Positions 50,106 through 59,147 of a stretch of 64,000 nucleotides of DNA are shown here, in pieces. Each line of letters starts with the position of its first letter. Positions within the stretch are counted from its first letter, which is position 1. This DNA is from Arhodomonas sp052060015 (GTDB lineage Bacteria; Pseudomonadota; Gammaproteobacteria; Nitrococcales; Nitrococcaceae): positions 62,001 to 126,000 of the forward strand of contig NZ_JBPODZ010000007.1 in assembly GCF_052060015.1 (NCBI RefSeq), given 5' to 3'. Below the pieces are notes generated by a model that was not told the DNA's origin, searched no databases, and saw nothing but the letters and a program-made list of their open reading frames with translations. A program made the translations under genes and the position numbers.

Positions 50106-51032
50106 CTAGCGCTCCCCCGGTCCGGGTTCCCGGCGGGCCGGACCATAGAGGAGCTGCTGCGGGTCCCGGGACAGGGACTCCAGGGTGCGTTCCAGTCGGC
50201 CGGAGGTCCGGCGCAGCTCTTCGGTAAGCGCGTTGATCCGCGGCAGGGTGTCCTCATTGAGCTGGCGGATCCCCTCCCGCCCGCTCTCCCCCAGGCCGGT
50301 GAGCTCGGTACCGGCCTCGGAGAACCGGCCGGCCGTGTCTTCCAGGGAACGCGCCGCCGCCTCCACGGCGGCCAGGGTATCGGGCAGGCGCGCGACGCTG
50401 TCGTTTACGCCGTCAAGGACCTCTTCGCTACGGCGTGCCATCCCGTCGATGCGTTCACTCTGCTCGGCCAGGGTGCCGGTGAGTCGCGCCAGGTTGGCCA
50501 GCGTCTCCGCCAAGGCGCGCCGATTGTCTTCGGACAGGGCCTCAGAAACCTGTCTCGTTAGCTCGTCGAGGCTGTCCAGTCCCTCGCTGACGGCGGTGTC
50601 CAGGCGCATCAACAGCGATTCCCGGTAGGGGATTACCGGATAGGGCTCGTCGGCAGGGGCCTGCAGCGGCGGGGCATCGGGGGCGCCACCGGAGAGATCC
50701 AGGTAGGCGATACCGGTTACCCCACGCATCTTCAGGGTGGCGGAGATCCCCTCGCGTACCGGCAGGTCGGCGCGTAGGGCCGCCACCACGTGTACGCGCC
50801 GGGGATCGCTGGGATCGATGTCCAGCTCCCGGACCTGGCCCACGTCCACCCCCCGGTAGCTGACCGGCGAGTCCCGGCCCAGGCCGGCGGCGGAGTCGGT
50901 GAGGTAGATGGAATACAGCCGTGTGTCGCCCTGGCGCAGGCCGGTCGCCAGCCATAGCCCGGCGGCCACCAGGGCGGCGGTCAGAACGACCACGAACACA
51001 CCCACGACGGTGTAGCTTACTCGGCTTCCCAT
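50106..51032 (-). CDS. MCE (MlaD-like) lipid-transport protein
   Basis: MCE proteins form hexameric rings that pass phospholipid across the periplasm. The 308 residues have one N-terminal membrane helix (residues 10-30), the MCE domain (YSIYLTDSAAGLGRDSPVSY, then RGVDVGQVRELDIDPSDP, about 38-110) and a long helical C-terminal part with heptad-like repeats (170-290). This is longer than E. coli MlaD (183) and more like single-MCE, PqiB-style systems with helical extensions. The ATG at 51032 overlaps the ATPase gene by 16 bases and has GGGAG upstream. Confidence 0.88.
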   Translation of the reverse strand: MGSRVSYTVVGVFVVVLTAALVAAGLWLATGLRQGDTRLYSIYLTDSAAGLGRDSPVSYRGVDVGQVRELDIDPSDPRRVHVVAALRADLPVREGISATLKMRGVTGIAYLDLSGGAPDAPPLQAPADEPYPVIPYRESLLMRLDTAVSEGLDSLDELTRQVSEALSEDNRRALAETLANLARLTGTLAEQSERIDGMARRSEEVLDGVNDSVARLPDTLAAVEAAARSLEDTAGRFSEAGTELTGLGESGREGIRQLNEDTLPRINALTEELRRTSGRLERTLESLSRDPQQLLYGPARREPGPGER

Positions 51033-51793
51033 GACCGCTCCCTGCCGCGCTGCATCCGCGCTCCCGAGAAATAGGCGCGCACCGCCGGCTCGTCGGCCTC
51101 GGCGAGCTCCGCGGCGCTGCCCCGCGCGAGGACCCGTCCCTCGCCGAGGAAGGCGATACTGTCGGCGATCTCCCACAGCGAGTCCACGTCGTGGGTGATT
51201 ACCACCACCGTGAGGCCGAGCAGTTCACGAAGCTCCTGGATGCGCTCGTCGAAGGCGGCGGCGCTCAACGGGTCCAAGCCCGCGGTGGGCTCGTCCAGGA
51301 ACAGCAGCTCCGGGTCCAGGGCCAGGGCGCGGGCGAGGGCGGCGCGCTTGGTCATGCCCCCGGAGAGCTCACCCGGGTAGCGGTACGCCGCTTCGGGCTC
51401 CAGACCCGCCAGGTGGATCTTCAGCCGCGCGATTTCGGCGCGCAGTCCCCGTGGCAGGCGGGTGTGCTCGATCAGCGGCATCGTTACGTTCTCCAACACC
51501 GTCATCCCCGTGAACAGGGCGCCGCGCTGGAACATCAGCGCCATGCGCCGGCGCATGGCCCGTTCCCTCTGGCGGTCCAGGCCTTCCATCGGCACCCCGA
51601 ATAGCCGGATCTCGCCGGCGGCGGCCGGCAGCAGTCGGGTGATGGCGCGGATCAGCACCGTCTTGCCGGAGCCGCTGCCGCCGGCGATGGCCAGCAGCTC
51701 GCCACGCTCCACCCGTAGGTCCAGGCCGTCGTGGATGGTGTTCCCGCCGATACGGGTGACCAGGCCACGCACATCGATGACCGCCTCGCCCAT
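51017..51793 (-). CDS. mlaF: Mla-type ABC transporter ATPase
   Basis: The 258-residue ATPase has Walker A GGSGSGKT (38-45), the Q-loop, the signature LSGGM (143-147), Walker B LLFLDEPTAGLD (163-174) and the switch His201. The signature LSGGMTKRAALARAL is the form typical of MlaF. It pairs with the permease 3 bases upstream and the MCE protein downstream. Confidence 0.92.
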   Translation of the reverse strand: MGEAVIDVRGLVTRIGGNTIHDGLDLRVERGELLAIAGGSGSGKTVLIRAITRLLPAAAGEIRLFGVPMEGLDRQRERAMRRRMALMFQRGALFTGMTVLENVTMPLIEHTRLPRGLRAEIARLKIHLAGLEPEAAYRYPGELSGGMTKRAALARALALDPELLFLDEPTAGLDPLSAAAFDERIQELRELLGLTVVVITHDVDSLWEIADSIAFLGEGRVLARGSAAELAEADEPAVRAYFSGARMQRGRERSWEAE

Positions 51794-51796
51794 GGG

Positions 51797-52951
51797 TCAG
51801 ATCCCGAACTGTTGGAAGGTGATGGAGAACAGGGCATCGGCGATGATCACCAGAAAGATGGACTGCACCACCGCCAACGTCGTGGCCCGCCCCACCTCTT
51901 CGGCGCTGCCCCGGACCTTGAGCCCCTGATAGCAGCCGACCATGGCGATGAGCAAGGCGAATACCGGGGTCTTGCCGATGCCCGCCCAGAACATGCGCAC
52001 CGGCACCGCCGTCGGCAGGCGATCCAGGAAGGTCAGGAAGCTGACGTCATAAAGGGTGCTGGCCACCATCATCCCGCCGAAAATGCCGGCGATATCCGCC
52101 CACAGCGAGAGCAGGGGCATCGCCACCACCAGCGCCAGCACCTTCGGCAGCACCAGCATCTCGTAGGGGGTGATGCCCATGGTACGCAACGCGTCCACCT
52201 CCTCGGTGATGCGCATGGTGCCGATCTCGGCGGCGTAGGAGGAACCGGTGCGGCCGGCGACGATGATGGCGGCGAGCAGCGGGCCGAGTTCCCGGAGCAT
52301 CGTGATGCCCACCAACTCGACCAGGAAAACGTTGGCCCCGTAGCTCTGCAGCACTGTGCCGCCCTGATAGGCCATGACCACGCCCATGAGAAAGGCGAGC
52401 AGGCCGACGATGGGCAGGGCGTGGACGCCGGCCTGCTCGATCCCCGCGATTACCTGGCGCCAGCGCAGGCGGTGGGGGCGGGGCAGCCGGGGCAGGGTGT
52501 CGGCCACCAGGGCGCCCGTGAACTCCAGAAAACCCAGGGCCCGTTCCAGGTGGATCAGCGTGAGTCTACCGAGGCGGGCCAGGGGGTTGGGTCGCGGTGG
52601 CGGCGCCCCGGGGGCGTGCTCCGTCTCGGTGGCCAGTTCCAGCAGGGCACGATGGCGTTCGGAGGCCCCGGTCAGGGTCTCCGGCCCGCCGAGGGAGCGG
52701 GCGAGGCGGTTCAGGAAGACCGCGCCAGCGGTGTCGAGCCCCTCCAGCCCCGAGAGGTCCAGCCGCCACCCGGGGTCGGGCGCCTTCTGGTGCTCGAGAC
52801 GACGGGCCAGCGGGGCGATGGTGTCCAGCCGCCATATGCCGCGGACGAGCAGTCGCTGCCCCCGGGCATCCTCCTCGAGGCGGGGTGGCCCCCCGCCCGT
52901 CTCCTGCCCTTGCTCAGCGGCCATGATCGGAGAGGGTACGGCGGACCGCAT
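51797..52951 (-). CDS. mlaE: Mla-type ABC transporter permease with N-terminal STAS domain
   Basis: The C-terminal part (about 130-384) is an MlaE permease with five helices and the coupling segment IGTMRITEEVDALRTMGITP. The N-terminal 120 residues resemble a STAS domain (RLDLSGLEGLDTAGAVFLNR); in E. coli the STAS protein MlaB is separate, so here the two are fused. The ATG at 52951 has GGAGG about 9 bases upstream and overlaps the end of glpK by 38 bases; ATG 52924 lacks a ribosome site. Confidence 0.9.
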   Translation of the reverse strand: MRSAVPSPIMAAEQGQETGGGPPRLEEDARGQRLLVRGIWRLDTIAPLARRLEHQKAPDPGWRLDLSGLEGLDTAGAVFLNRLARSLGGPETLTGASERHRALLELATETEHAPGAPPPRPNPLARLGRLTLIHLERALGFLEFTGALVADTLPRLPRPHRLRWRQVIAGIEQAGVHALPIVGLLAFLMGVVMAYQGGTVLQSYGANVFLVELVGITMLRELGPLLAAIIVAGRTGSSYAAEIGTMRITEEVDALRTMGITPYEMLVLPKVLALVVAMPLLSLWADIAGIFGGMMVASTLYDVSFLTFLDRLPTAVPVRMFWAGIGKTPVFALLIAMVGCYQGLKVRGSAEEVGRATTLAVVQSIFLVIIADALFSITFQQFGI

Positions 52952-54413
52952 CGTGCCAGCCCTCCAGGGCCCGGTCCCGCTCTACGGCGGCCAGCCGGGG
53001 GCGCCATTCGCGGTCCTCCCGCCACTGGCCGGCGAGGGTCTCCGAGGAGGACCAGATCCCGCGATGCAGCCCGGCCAGGTAGGCCGCCCCCAGGGCCGTG
53101 GTCTCGCTGACCACCGGGCGCCGCACGGTGACCCCGGCGAGATCGGCGAGCAGGCTGGCAAACAGGTCGTTGACCACCATGCCGCCGTCGATGCGCAGCT
53201 CCCGCGGCGGGTGGCCGGTGTCCCGACCCATGGCGGCGATCAGGTCGTGGGTCTGGAAGGCCACCGATTCCAGGGCTGCCCGGGCCAGGGCGGGGCGGCC
53301 GGTGCTGCGCGTGATCCCGTGGACAACGCCGCGGGCGTCCGCATCCCAGTAGGGCGCGCCCAGGCCGGTGAATGCCGGTACCAGGTGCACCCCGTGGTCC
53401 GCGGGGGCCGCCGCGGCGAGGGCCTCGCTTTCGGCGGCGGTGTCGATGATGCCCAGGCCGTCGCGGAGCCACTGTATTGCCGCGCCGGCGACGAAGATGG
53501 CCCCTTCCAGGGCGTAGTGGGTGCGCCCCTCCAGTCGATAGGCCGGGGTCGTGAGCAGCCGATTCCTTGAGGGTACGGGACGGGTGCCGGTATGGAGGAG
53601 GGCGAAGCAGCCGGTGCCGTAGGTGGCCTTGACCGTCCCCTCGCGGAAGCAGGCCTGGCCGATCATCGCCGCGTGCTGGTCCCCGGCGACGCCGCGGATA
53701 GGGATCGCCTCGCCCAGCCATTGCGGATCGGCGACGCCGAAGTCGTCGGCGCAATCCCGTACCTCCCCGAGCATGGGGCGGGGGACTCGGAATAGCGCGA
53801 GCAGGGAGTCGTCCCAGTCCTGGCGGTGGATGTCGAACAGCAGCGTCCGTGCGGCGTTGGTGGCATCGGTGGCATGGACCCGGGCGCCGGTGAGCCGCCA
53901 CAGCAGCCAGCTGTCCACGGTGCCGAAGGCGAGCTCGCCGCGCTCCGCACGCCGCCGGGCGTCGGGGACGTGGTCCAGGATCCAGGCGACCTTGGTGGCC
54001 GAGAAATAGGGATCGAGCACCAGCCCGGTGCGGGCGGTCACGGAGGCCTCGTGGCCGAGGTCGCGCAGTCGGGCGCACTCGTCGGCGGTGCGCCGGTCCT
54101 GCCAGACGATGGCCGGGTGGATGGGCTCGCCGGTGGCCCGGTCCCAGACCAGGGTGGTCTCGCGCTGGTTGGTCAGCCCCAGGGCGACAATGCGCAGCCC
54201 GGCGGCCCGGGCCTGCCGCGCGGCATCCCGGGCGACCCGCAGACTGGAGGCCCAGAGGTCCTCAGGGGCGTGCTCCACACGCCCGTCGCCGGGATAGTGC
54301 TGGGGGAATTCCTCCTGGCTGACCGCCACCGGCCGACTGTGGGCATCGAAGACGATGGCCCGCGAGCTGGTGGTGCCCTGGTCCAGGGCGAGGATGGCAT
54401 CGGTCGCGCTCAT
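52914..54413 (-). CDS. glpK: Glycerol kinase
   Basis: This phosphorylates glycerol with ATP to sn-glycerol 3-phosphate. The 499 residues carry ALDQGTTSSRA (9-19), the FGTVDSWLLWRLTG and TDATNAARTLLFDI motifs, and DGGMVVNDLFASLLADL in the C-terminal ATPase domain. The E. coli regulatory FBP loop is not recognisable by eye. No glpF or glpD is adjacent; instead the gene overlaps DUF4010 by ATGA and mlaE by 38 bases, so it is embedded in the lipid-transport operon. Confidence 0.95.
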   Translation of the reverse strand: MSATDAILALDQGTTSSRAIVFDAHSRPVAVSQEEFPQHYPGDGRVEHAPEDLWASSLRVARDAARQARAAGLRIVALGLTNQRETTLVWDRATGEPIHPAIVWQDRRTADECARLRDLGHEASVTARTGLVLDPYFSATKVAWILDHVPDARRRAERGELAFGTVDSWLLWRLTGARVHATDATNAARTLLFDIHRQDWDDSLLALFRVPRPMLGEVRDCADDFGVADPQWLGEAIPIRGVAGDQHAAMIGQACFREGTVKATYGTGCFALLHTGTRPVPSRNRLLTTPAYRLEGRTHYALEGAIFVAGAAIQWLRDGLGIIDTAAESEALAAAAPADHGVHLVPAFTGLGAPYWDADARGVVHGITRSTGRPALARAALESVAFQTHDLIAAMGRDTGHPPRELRIDGGMVVNDLFASLLADLAGVTVRRPVVSETTALGAAYLAGLHRGIWSSSETLAGQWREDREWRPRLAAVERDRALEGWHDAVRRTLSDHGR

Positions 54414-55696
54414 GGTGTCAGCCTCGTCGCCACGGCGGTCCCCAGGCCCAGTACCAGCGCCGCCGCGATGGGTGTGGCCACGCGCCAGCCCAGGGCGCGG
54501 GTACCGATGGAGGCCGCCATGCCCGCCTTGACCAGGCTATTGACGCTGGCGGCGATGATGATGCCCACCACGGCCACGCCGGTAGCGAGGTCCCCCTGGG
54601 CCATGCGGGTCAGTGACAGGGTGATGGGGTCCACGTCGGTGATCCCGGAGGTGGCGGCGAGCAGATAGATCCCAGCATCGCCGAGCCATCGCTGTAGCAG
54701 CTCACCGAGGACCAGGATGACCAGCAGGATGAGGCCGAAGGTCAGCGCCGTCATCAACTCCAGCGGATTCTGCTGCACTGGCGGCTGCTCGACGCGCCTG
54801 CCGTGGTGGCGCCACCAGATCACCAGGGCCGGTGCGTAGAGCACCATCATCATGACCAGCACCGGCGGTGTCAGCGCGGGCAGCAGGCTCGGATTTAGGG
54901 CCAGGCAGACCACCAGGATGCGCGGGAACATGGTACCGCAGGCGATGAGTATCCCCGCCGCCAGCAGGGGGGAGAGCACCCGGTTGTCCCGTGACAGGCG
55001 CGCGAAGTGCAGGGTCAGTGCGGTGGAGGAGGCCAGGCCCGCGAATAAACTGGTGAACAGCGTCCCCCGCTCGGTGCCGCCGATGCGGATGGCGAAGTAG
55101 CCGACGAAGGAGATCGTGGCGATGAGCACCACCATCCACCAGATGGCGTAGGGGTTGAGCACCTCACCGGGGCCATAGCCGCGGTTGGGCAGCAGCGGCA
55201 GCAGGACCACCGAGATCAGCAGGAGCTTCAGGGCGGCCTCCAGCTCCCGGCCCTGCAACCGGCGGAGCAGGCCGTGGATTTCCGTCTTGTTGTCCAACAG
55301 GAAGGCGGTGACCACCGCCGCCGCGGCCGCCGTGACCGGCTCACCCGCGACGGCGAGGGCGCCGAAGCAGAAGGTCAGCAGCAGCCCCACGATGCCGGTG
55401 ATGCTGTAGTCCTCCGCCTCCCGGGCATGGAGCCCGAAGCCGATCAGGGCCGCGGCGGCCATCGCGACCAGCAGGGCCACACCCGGCCACGGGCCCAGCG
55501 GCTCGTGGAGCACCACGGCGAAGCCGCCGAGCAGCCCGACCAGCGTGTAGGTGCGGAAGCCGGCGATGCGCTGGCCCGCGGGTAGCTCGCGGCCCTGCCA
55601 GCCCCGCTGCAGCCCGATCACCGCACCGAGCAGCAGCGCCAGCAGCAGGCCGGGCAGGGGGCTTTGGGCCGCGGTGAGATCCTCCCACAGGTTCAC
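54410..55696 (-). CDS. MgtC/SapB N-terminal plus DUF4010 membrane protein
   Basis: The 428 residues form about 12 helices. The first 150 match the MgtC/SapB fold (LLGAVIGLQRGWQG, then AGFRTYTLVGLLGG and DYSITGIVGLLLTFCFGAL). The second half is DUF4010 (YAIWWMVVLIATISFVGYFA, then LTSGITDVD-like ATSGITDVDPITLSL). The role is unknown; MgtC proteins of pathogens modulate magnesium, phosphate or ATP-synthase use, but this longer type is not characterised. The GTG at 55696 overlaps the kinase stop (GTGA) with GGAGG 7 bases upstream. Confidence 0.85.
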   Translation of the reverse strand: MNLWEDLTAAQSPLPGLLLALLLGAVIGLQRGWQGRELPAGQRIAGFRTYTLVGLLGGFAVVLHEPLGPWPGVALLVAMAAAALIGFGLHAREAEDYSITGIVGLLLTFCFGALAVAGEPVTAAAAAVVTAFLLDNKTEIHGLLRRLQGRELEAALKLLLISVVLLPLLPNRGYGPGEVLNPYAIWWMVVLIATISFVGYFAIRIGGTERGTLFTSLFAGLASSTALTLHFARLSRDNRVLSPLLAAGILIACGTMFPRILVVCLALNPSLLPALTPPVLVMMMVLYAPALVIWWRHHGRRVEQPPVQQNPLELMTALTFGLILLVILVLGELLQRWLGDAGIYLLAATSGITDVDPITLSLTRMAQGDLATGVAVVGIIIAASVNSLVKAGMAASIGTRALGWRVATPIAAALVLGLGTAVATRLTP

Positions 55697-57186
55697 GGGC
55701 GCGCCTCCGGCCCCAGGCGTTGCTGGAGGGTGTCCAGCACATGGCGCATTACCTCCACCCGGGCGTGGCGCTTGTCGTTGGCGGCGATCAGGTGCCAGGG
55801 CGACTGCCCGGTGGAGGTGTGGGTGACCATCTCATGCACCGCCTTCTCGTAGTCGGGGCGCAAGGCCCGGTCCTCCCAATCCTCGTCGGTGAGTTTGTGC
55901 CGCTTGTGTGGCGTTCGCTGCCGAGCACGGAAGCGGCGGAGCTGTTCGTCGGCGTCGATGTGGAGGAAACACTTCACCAGGGCGGTGCCATGGGCGATGA
56001 GTTGATCCTCGAAGTCGTTGATCTCGGCATAGGCCTCGCGCCAGCGCGCCTCGGGGGTCAGCCCCCGCACCCGTTCCACCAAAACCCGCCCGTACCAGCT
56101 GCGATCATAGATGGTGACGTGGCCGTCCCGGGGGAGGTGGCGCCAGAAGCGCCAGAGATAGGGGTGGGCGCGCTCTTCGTCGCTGGGCGGGCCCACCTGG
56201 ATGACCCGTGCCAGCCGCGCATCGATGCCCTGCAGCAGGCGGCGGATGGCCCCGCCCTTCCCGGCGGCGTCCCAACCCTCGAGGACCACCACCAGGGAAA
56301 CACCGTGGTGATGGGCGCGCCAGGTGGCGGCGGTGAGTGAGCGGCCGAGGGCCCGCTTGTGTCGGCGGTACTCCGGCTTGTCCAGGTGCTGGCGGAGATC
56401 CAGGTGTTGCAGCACCGTATCCGTGGGGGACACGGGGTCCGCGGCCGGTACCGGGGTCTGCGGCGGTACTTCCGGGCCGACGTCGAGGCGCTGTTGCAGG
56501 CCATCCCGCAGGATGTGGCCCACCGTGAGATTGCGGTAGGCGCTGTCCTGTGCCTCCACCACGATCCAGGGGGCGCTGGCGTGGTCGGTCAGGTGGATCG
56601 CCCACTCGCCGGCGGCGCACGCCTGTTCGTGTTGCTCGTTGAGGCGGCGGTCCAGCTCCGAGGTCAGCCAGCGGCCGCGGGGGTCGCGGGCGAGCGCCTC
56701 GAAATACGCCCGCTGGCGCTCGGCGGACATATGTAGCCAGAACTTGAGCAGCAGCGCCCCCTCCCGGCTGAGCAGTGCCTCCAGGGCGTTGATGCGATGC
56801 ATGTGGTGCTCGAAGGCGTCCGCCGGGAGGTCATGGAGGGCTCGCTGTATGAGAGTGCCGGAATACCAGGAGCTGTGGAAGACGCCGATGCGCCCCGCTG
56901 CGGGAAGGCCTCGCCAGTAGCGCCAGAAGCGGGGGCGGCTGCGTTCCTCGTCGGTCTTGGCGCCGAAGGCCGTAAAGTCCACTGCCCGGCTGTCCAGCCA
57001 GTTGCCGAGGGTGTTGATCAACTCGCCCTTGACCGCGTTGTCCACGCCCTCGAGGAGCACGATTACCGGGAAGTGCGCCCGTTGCAGTTGCTCCTGGAGG
57101 TCGATGAGGTCCCTGCGCAGGCGGGGCAGGGCCCGATGGTAGGTGTCGCGGTCGATGCGCCTGCCGATCTCGGCGGTCTCGAACAT
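55693..57186 (-). CDS. Polyphosphate:AMP phosphotransferase (two-domain PPK2)
   Basis: This enzyme uses polyphosphate to phosphorylate AMP to ADP. The 497 residues match the two-domain PAP form (about 500 in Pseudomonas). Domain 1 has a degenerate P-loop EGVDNAVKGE (46-55) and FHSSWYSG (103-110); domain 2 has the canonical EGWDAAGKGG (303-312), the DRSWYGRVLVERV segment (361-373) and the lid-like basic RQRTPHKRHKLT. The first domain is likely structural, as in known two-domain PAPs. The ATG at 57186 has AGGGAA close by. Confidence 0.92.
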   Translation of the reverse strand: MFETAEIGRRIDRDTYHRALPRLRRDLIDLQEQLQRAHFPVIVLLEGVDNAVKGELINTLGNWLDSRAVDFTAFGAKTDEERSRPRFWRYWRGLPAAGRIGVFHSSWYSGTLIQRALHDLPADAFEHHMHRINALEALLSREGALLLKFWLHMSAERQRAYFEALARDPRGRWLTSELDRRLNEQHEQACAAGEWAIHLTDHASAPWIVVEAQDSAYRNLTVGHILRDGLQQRLDVGPEVPPQTPVPAADPVSPTDTVLQHLDLRQHLDKPEYRRHKRALGRSLTAATWRAHHHGVSLVVVLEGWDAAGKGGAIRRLLQGIDARLARVIQVGPPSDEERAHPYLWRFWRHLPRDGHVTIYDRSWYGRVLVERVRGLTPEARWREAYAEINDFEDQLIAHGTALVKCFLHIDADEQLRRFRARQRTPHKRHKLTDEDWEDRALRPDYEKAVHEMVTHTSTGQSPWHLIAANDKRHARVEVMRHVLDTLQQRLGPEARP

Positions 57187-57210
57187 GGCGTTCCCTGCGG
57201 CCGTGCCAAT

Positions 57211-57228
57211 GGCGGCCGCGCGGCCGCC
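57211..57228. repeat. 18-bp perfect palindrome before the PPK2 gene
   Basis: GGCGGCCGC meets GCGGCCGCC with no spacer, 25 bases upstream of the PPK2 ATG. It may fold the 5' untranslated RNA or be an operator; being all G and C, chance is also possible. Confidence 0.4.
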
Positions 57229-57322
57229 TACCCCGAGCATACCGCCTTTGCGCGGGTCGGGGCCAAAAGCACGACGCCCTCACCACGTCCTGCGTGCCAT
57301 GTGGACAGGCTCGCCTTTGCGT

Positions 57323-57430
57323 CGGCCCGGGGCGGGGGTTCCCGGTCCCGGCGTGAATACATCCCTGTAGCCTTGACTGCGGCATCCCTGCCGCAGACAC
57401 CCCCGGACCGGGAATCCCCTCCCCGGGCCG
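57323..57430. repeat. Large hairpin element with nested stem between betA and PPK2
   Basis: 57323-57348 pairs with 57405-57430 over 26 positions with one C-T mismatch and one G-T pair. The 56-base interior carries its own 7-bp stem (57377-57383/57390-57396, loop ATCCCT). It lies in the only 290-base gap between betA and PPK2. There is no T-run. Candidates are a palindromic mobile element remnant (BIME/REP-like), an mRNA stabiliser, or a Rho-assisted end for the bet operon. Confidence 0.65.
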
Positions 57431-57478
57431 GTATCAGCGGCGCCGATGATGCCCACCCGTCCGGCGCAGGCAGACCGC

Positions 57479-59134
57479 TCAGCGCTGGCGGTGCTCCCAC
57501 TCCTCGGGCACGAACCAGGGCTGATCGTCGGCCAGTGGTTCACGGTCAAGGATGGCATCAGCGAGGCGCTCGGCGATCATGATGGTGGGGGCGTTGAGGT
57601 TGCCGCTGACGATGCGCGGCATGACCGATGCGTCCACCACCCGTAGGCCGGCCACGCCGTGGACGCGGCCATCTCCGTCCACCACTGCATCGTCGTCATG
57701 GCCCATGCGGCAGGTGCCGCAGGGATGGTAGGCGCTCTCGCCGTTGGCCCGGACCCAGGCGTCGATCTCCGCGTCGCTTTGCACGTGCTCGCCGGGGGCG
57801 AGCTCCCGGCCCCGGTAGGGGTCCATGGGCGCCTGGGCGATGATCTCCCGGGTGAGCCGAATGCCGTCGCGCATCTCGCGACGGTCGCGTTCCGTGGACA
57901 TATAGTTGAATCGGATGCGTGGCGGTTGCCGCGGGTCCGCGCCGGCCAGGCTCACATGGCCGCGGCTGCCCGGGCGCATCGGCCCCACGTGGGCCTGGAA
58001 GCCGTGGCTGTCCGCCGTGGCGCTGCCGTCGTAGCTGATCGCCATGGGCAGGAAGTGATACTGCAGGTTGGGGAACTTCACCCCTGCCTCGCTGCGGATG
58101 AATCCCCCGGACTCGAAGTGATTGGTCGCCCCTAGCCCGCTGCCGCGGGTCAGCCACTGCAGGCCGATGAGGGCCTGGTTCCAGGGCTTGAGTGCGCTGT
58201 AGAGGGTGATGGGTTGGGTGCATTCGTACTGGACATAGACCTCCAGGTGATCCTGGAGGTTGGCACCGACGCCGGGGAGGTGCTCGCGCACCCGGATGTC
58301 GTGCTCGCGCAGGTGATCGGCCGGCCCGATCCCGGAGAGCATCAGCAGCTGCGGGCTATTGATGGCCCCGGCACATAGGAGTACCTCCCGCTCGGCCTCG
58401 ATGAAGCGGCGCTCGCCACGGTGGTGGACATGCACCCCGGTGGCGCGGCCGTTGCTCAGCTCGATGCGCTCGGTCAGCGCATTGATGCGGATGGTGAGGT
58501 TGTCCCGCCCCATCACTGGGCGCAGGTAGGCGTTGGCCGTGGACCAGCGCCGACCTTTGCGGGTGGTCATGAACATGGGGCCGAGCCCTTCCTGGGCGTA
58601 GCCGTTGGTGTCTGGATTGTGGCGGTACCCGGCCGCTACCCCGGCGTCCACGAAGGCACCGTACAGCGGGTTCTCCATGGGCCCGGTGGTCACGTGCAGC
58701 GGTCCGCCGCCGCCGTGGTAGTCGTTGGCGCCCTGGTCGAAGTCCTCCGCCTTCTTGAAGTAGGCCAGGGCATGGCGGTAGCGCCAGCCCTCCAGGCCGA
58801 AGTCCTCGGCCCAGCCCTCGTAGTCGCCGGCGTTGCCACGGACGTAGGCCATGCCGTTGATCGATGAGGAGCCGCCGAGGACCCGGCCGCGGGGGCAGTA
58901 CATGGCCCGGTCGTCCATCCAGGGCTCCGGCTCGCTGTGGTAGTACCAGTTGAAGCGGTCGTCGGCGAGGGGATGGGCGAAGGCCGAGGGCATCTGTATG
59001 AACAGGTTGTGGTCCATGGGGCCCGCCTCGAGGAGCAGCACGCGGGTACCGGGGTCCTCGGTGAGCCGGTGGGCGAGGACCGCGCCGGCGGAGCCGGCGC
59101 CGATGATGACGTAGTCGTAACGCTCGGTGCTCAT
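57479..59134 (-). CDS. betA: Choline dehydrogenase
   Basis: This membrane-associated flavoenzyme oxidises choline to betaine aldehyde. The 551 residues (E. coli 556) have the FAD dinucleotide motif GAGSAG (12-17) with Glu36, the GMC signature PRGRVLGGSSSINGMAYVRGN (81-101), and the active-site His near 470 in SAYHPCGTCRMG with the second active-site Asn near 512 (SGNLNAPT). The ATG at 59134 has AAGG upstream; betB overlaps or abuts at its 3' end. Confidence 0.96.
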   Translation of the reverse strand: MSTERYDYVIIGAGSAGAVLAHRLTEDPGTRVLLLEAGPMDHNLFIQMPSAFAHPLADDRFNWYYHSEPEPWMDDRAMYCPRGRVLGGSSSINGMAYVRGNAGDYEGWAEDFGLEGWRYRHALAYFKKAEDFDQGANDYHGGGGPLHVTTGPMENPLYGAFVDAGVAAGYRHNPDTNGYAQEGLGPMFMTTRKGRRWSTANAYLRPVMGRDNLTIRINALTERIELSNGRATGVHVHHRGERRFIEAEREVLLCAGAINSPQLLMLSGIGPADHLREHDIRVREHLPGVGANLQDHLEVYVQYECTQPITLYSALKPWNQALIGLQWLTRGSGLGATNHFESGGFIRSEAGVKFPNLQYHFLPMAISYDGSATADSHGFQAHVGPMRPGSRGHVSLAGADPRQPPRIRFNYMSTERDRREMRDGIRLTREIIAQAPMDPYRGRELAPGEHVQSDAEIDAWVRANGESAYHPCGTCRMGHDDDAVVDGDGRVHGVAGLRVVDASVMPRIVSGNLNAPTIMIAERLADAILDREPLADDQPWFVPEEWEHRQR

Positions 59135-59147
59135 GGGGTGCGAACCT

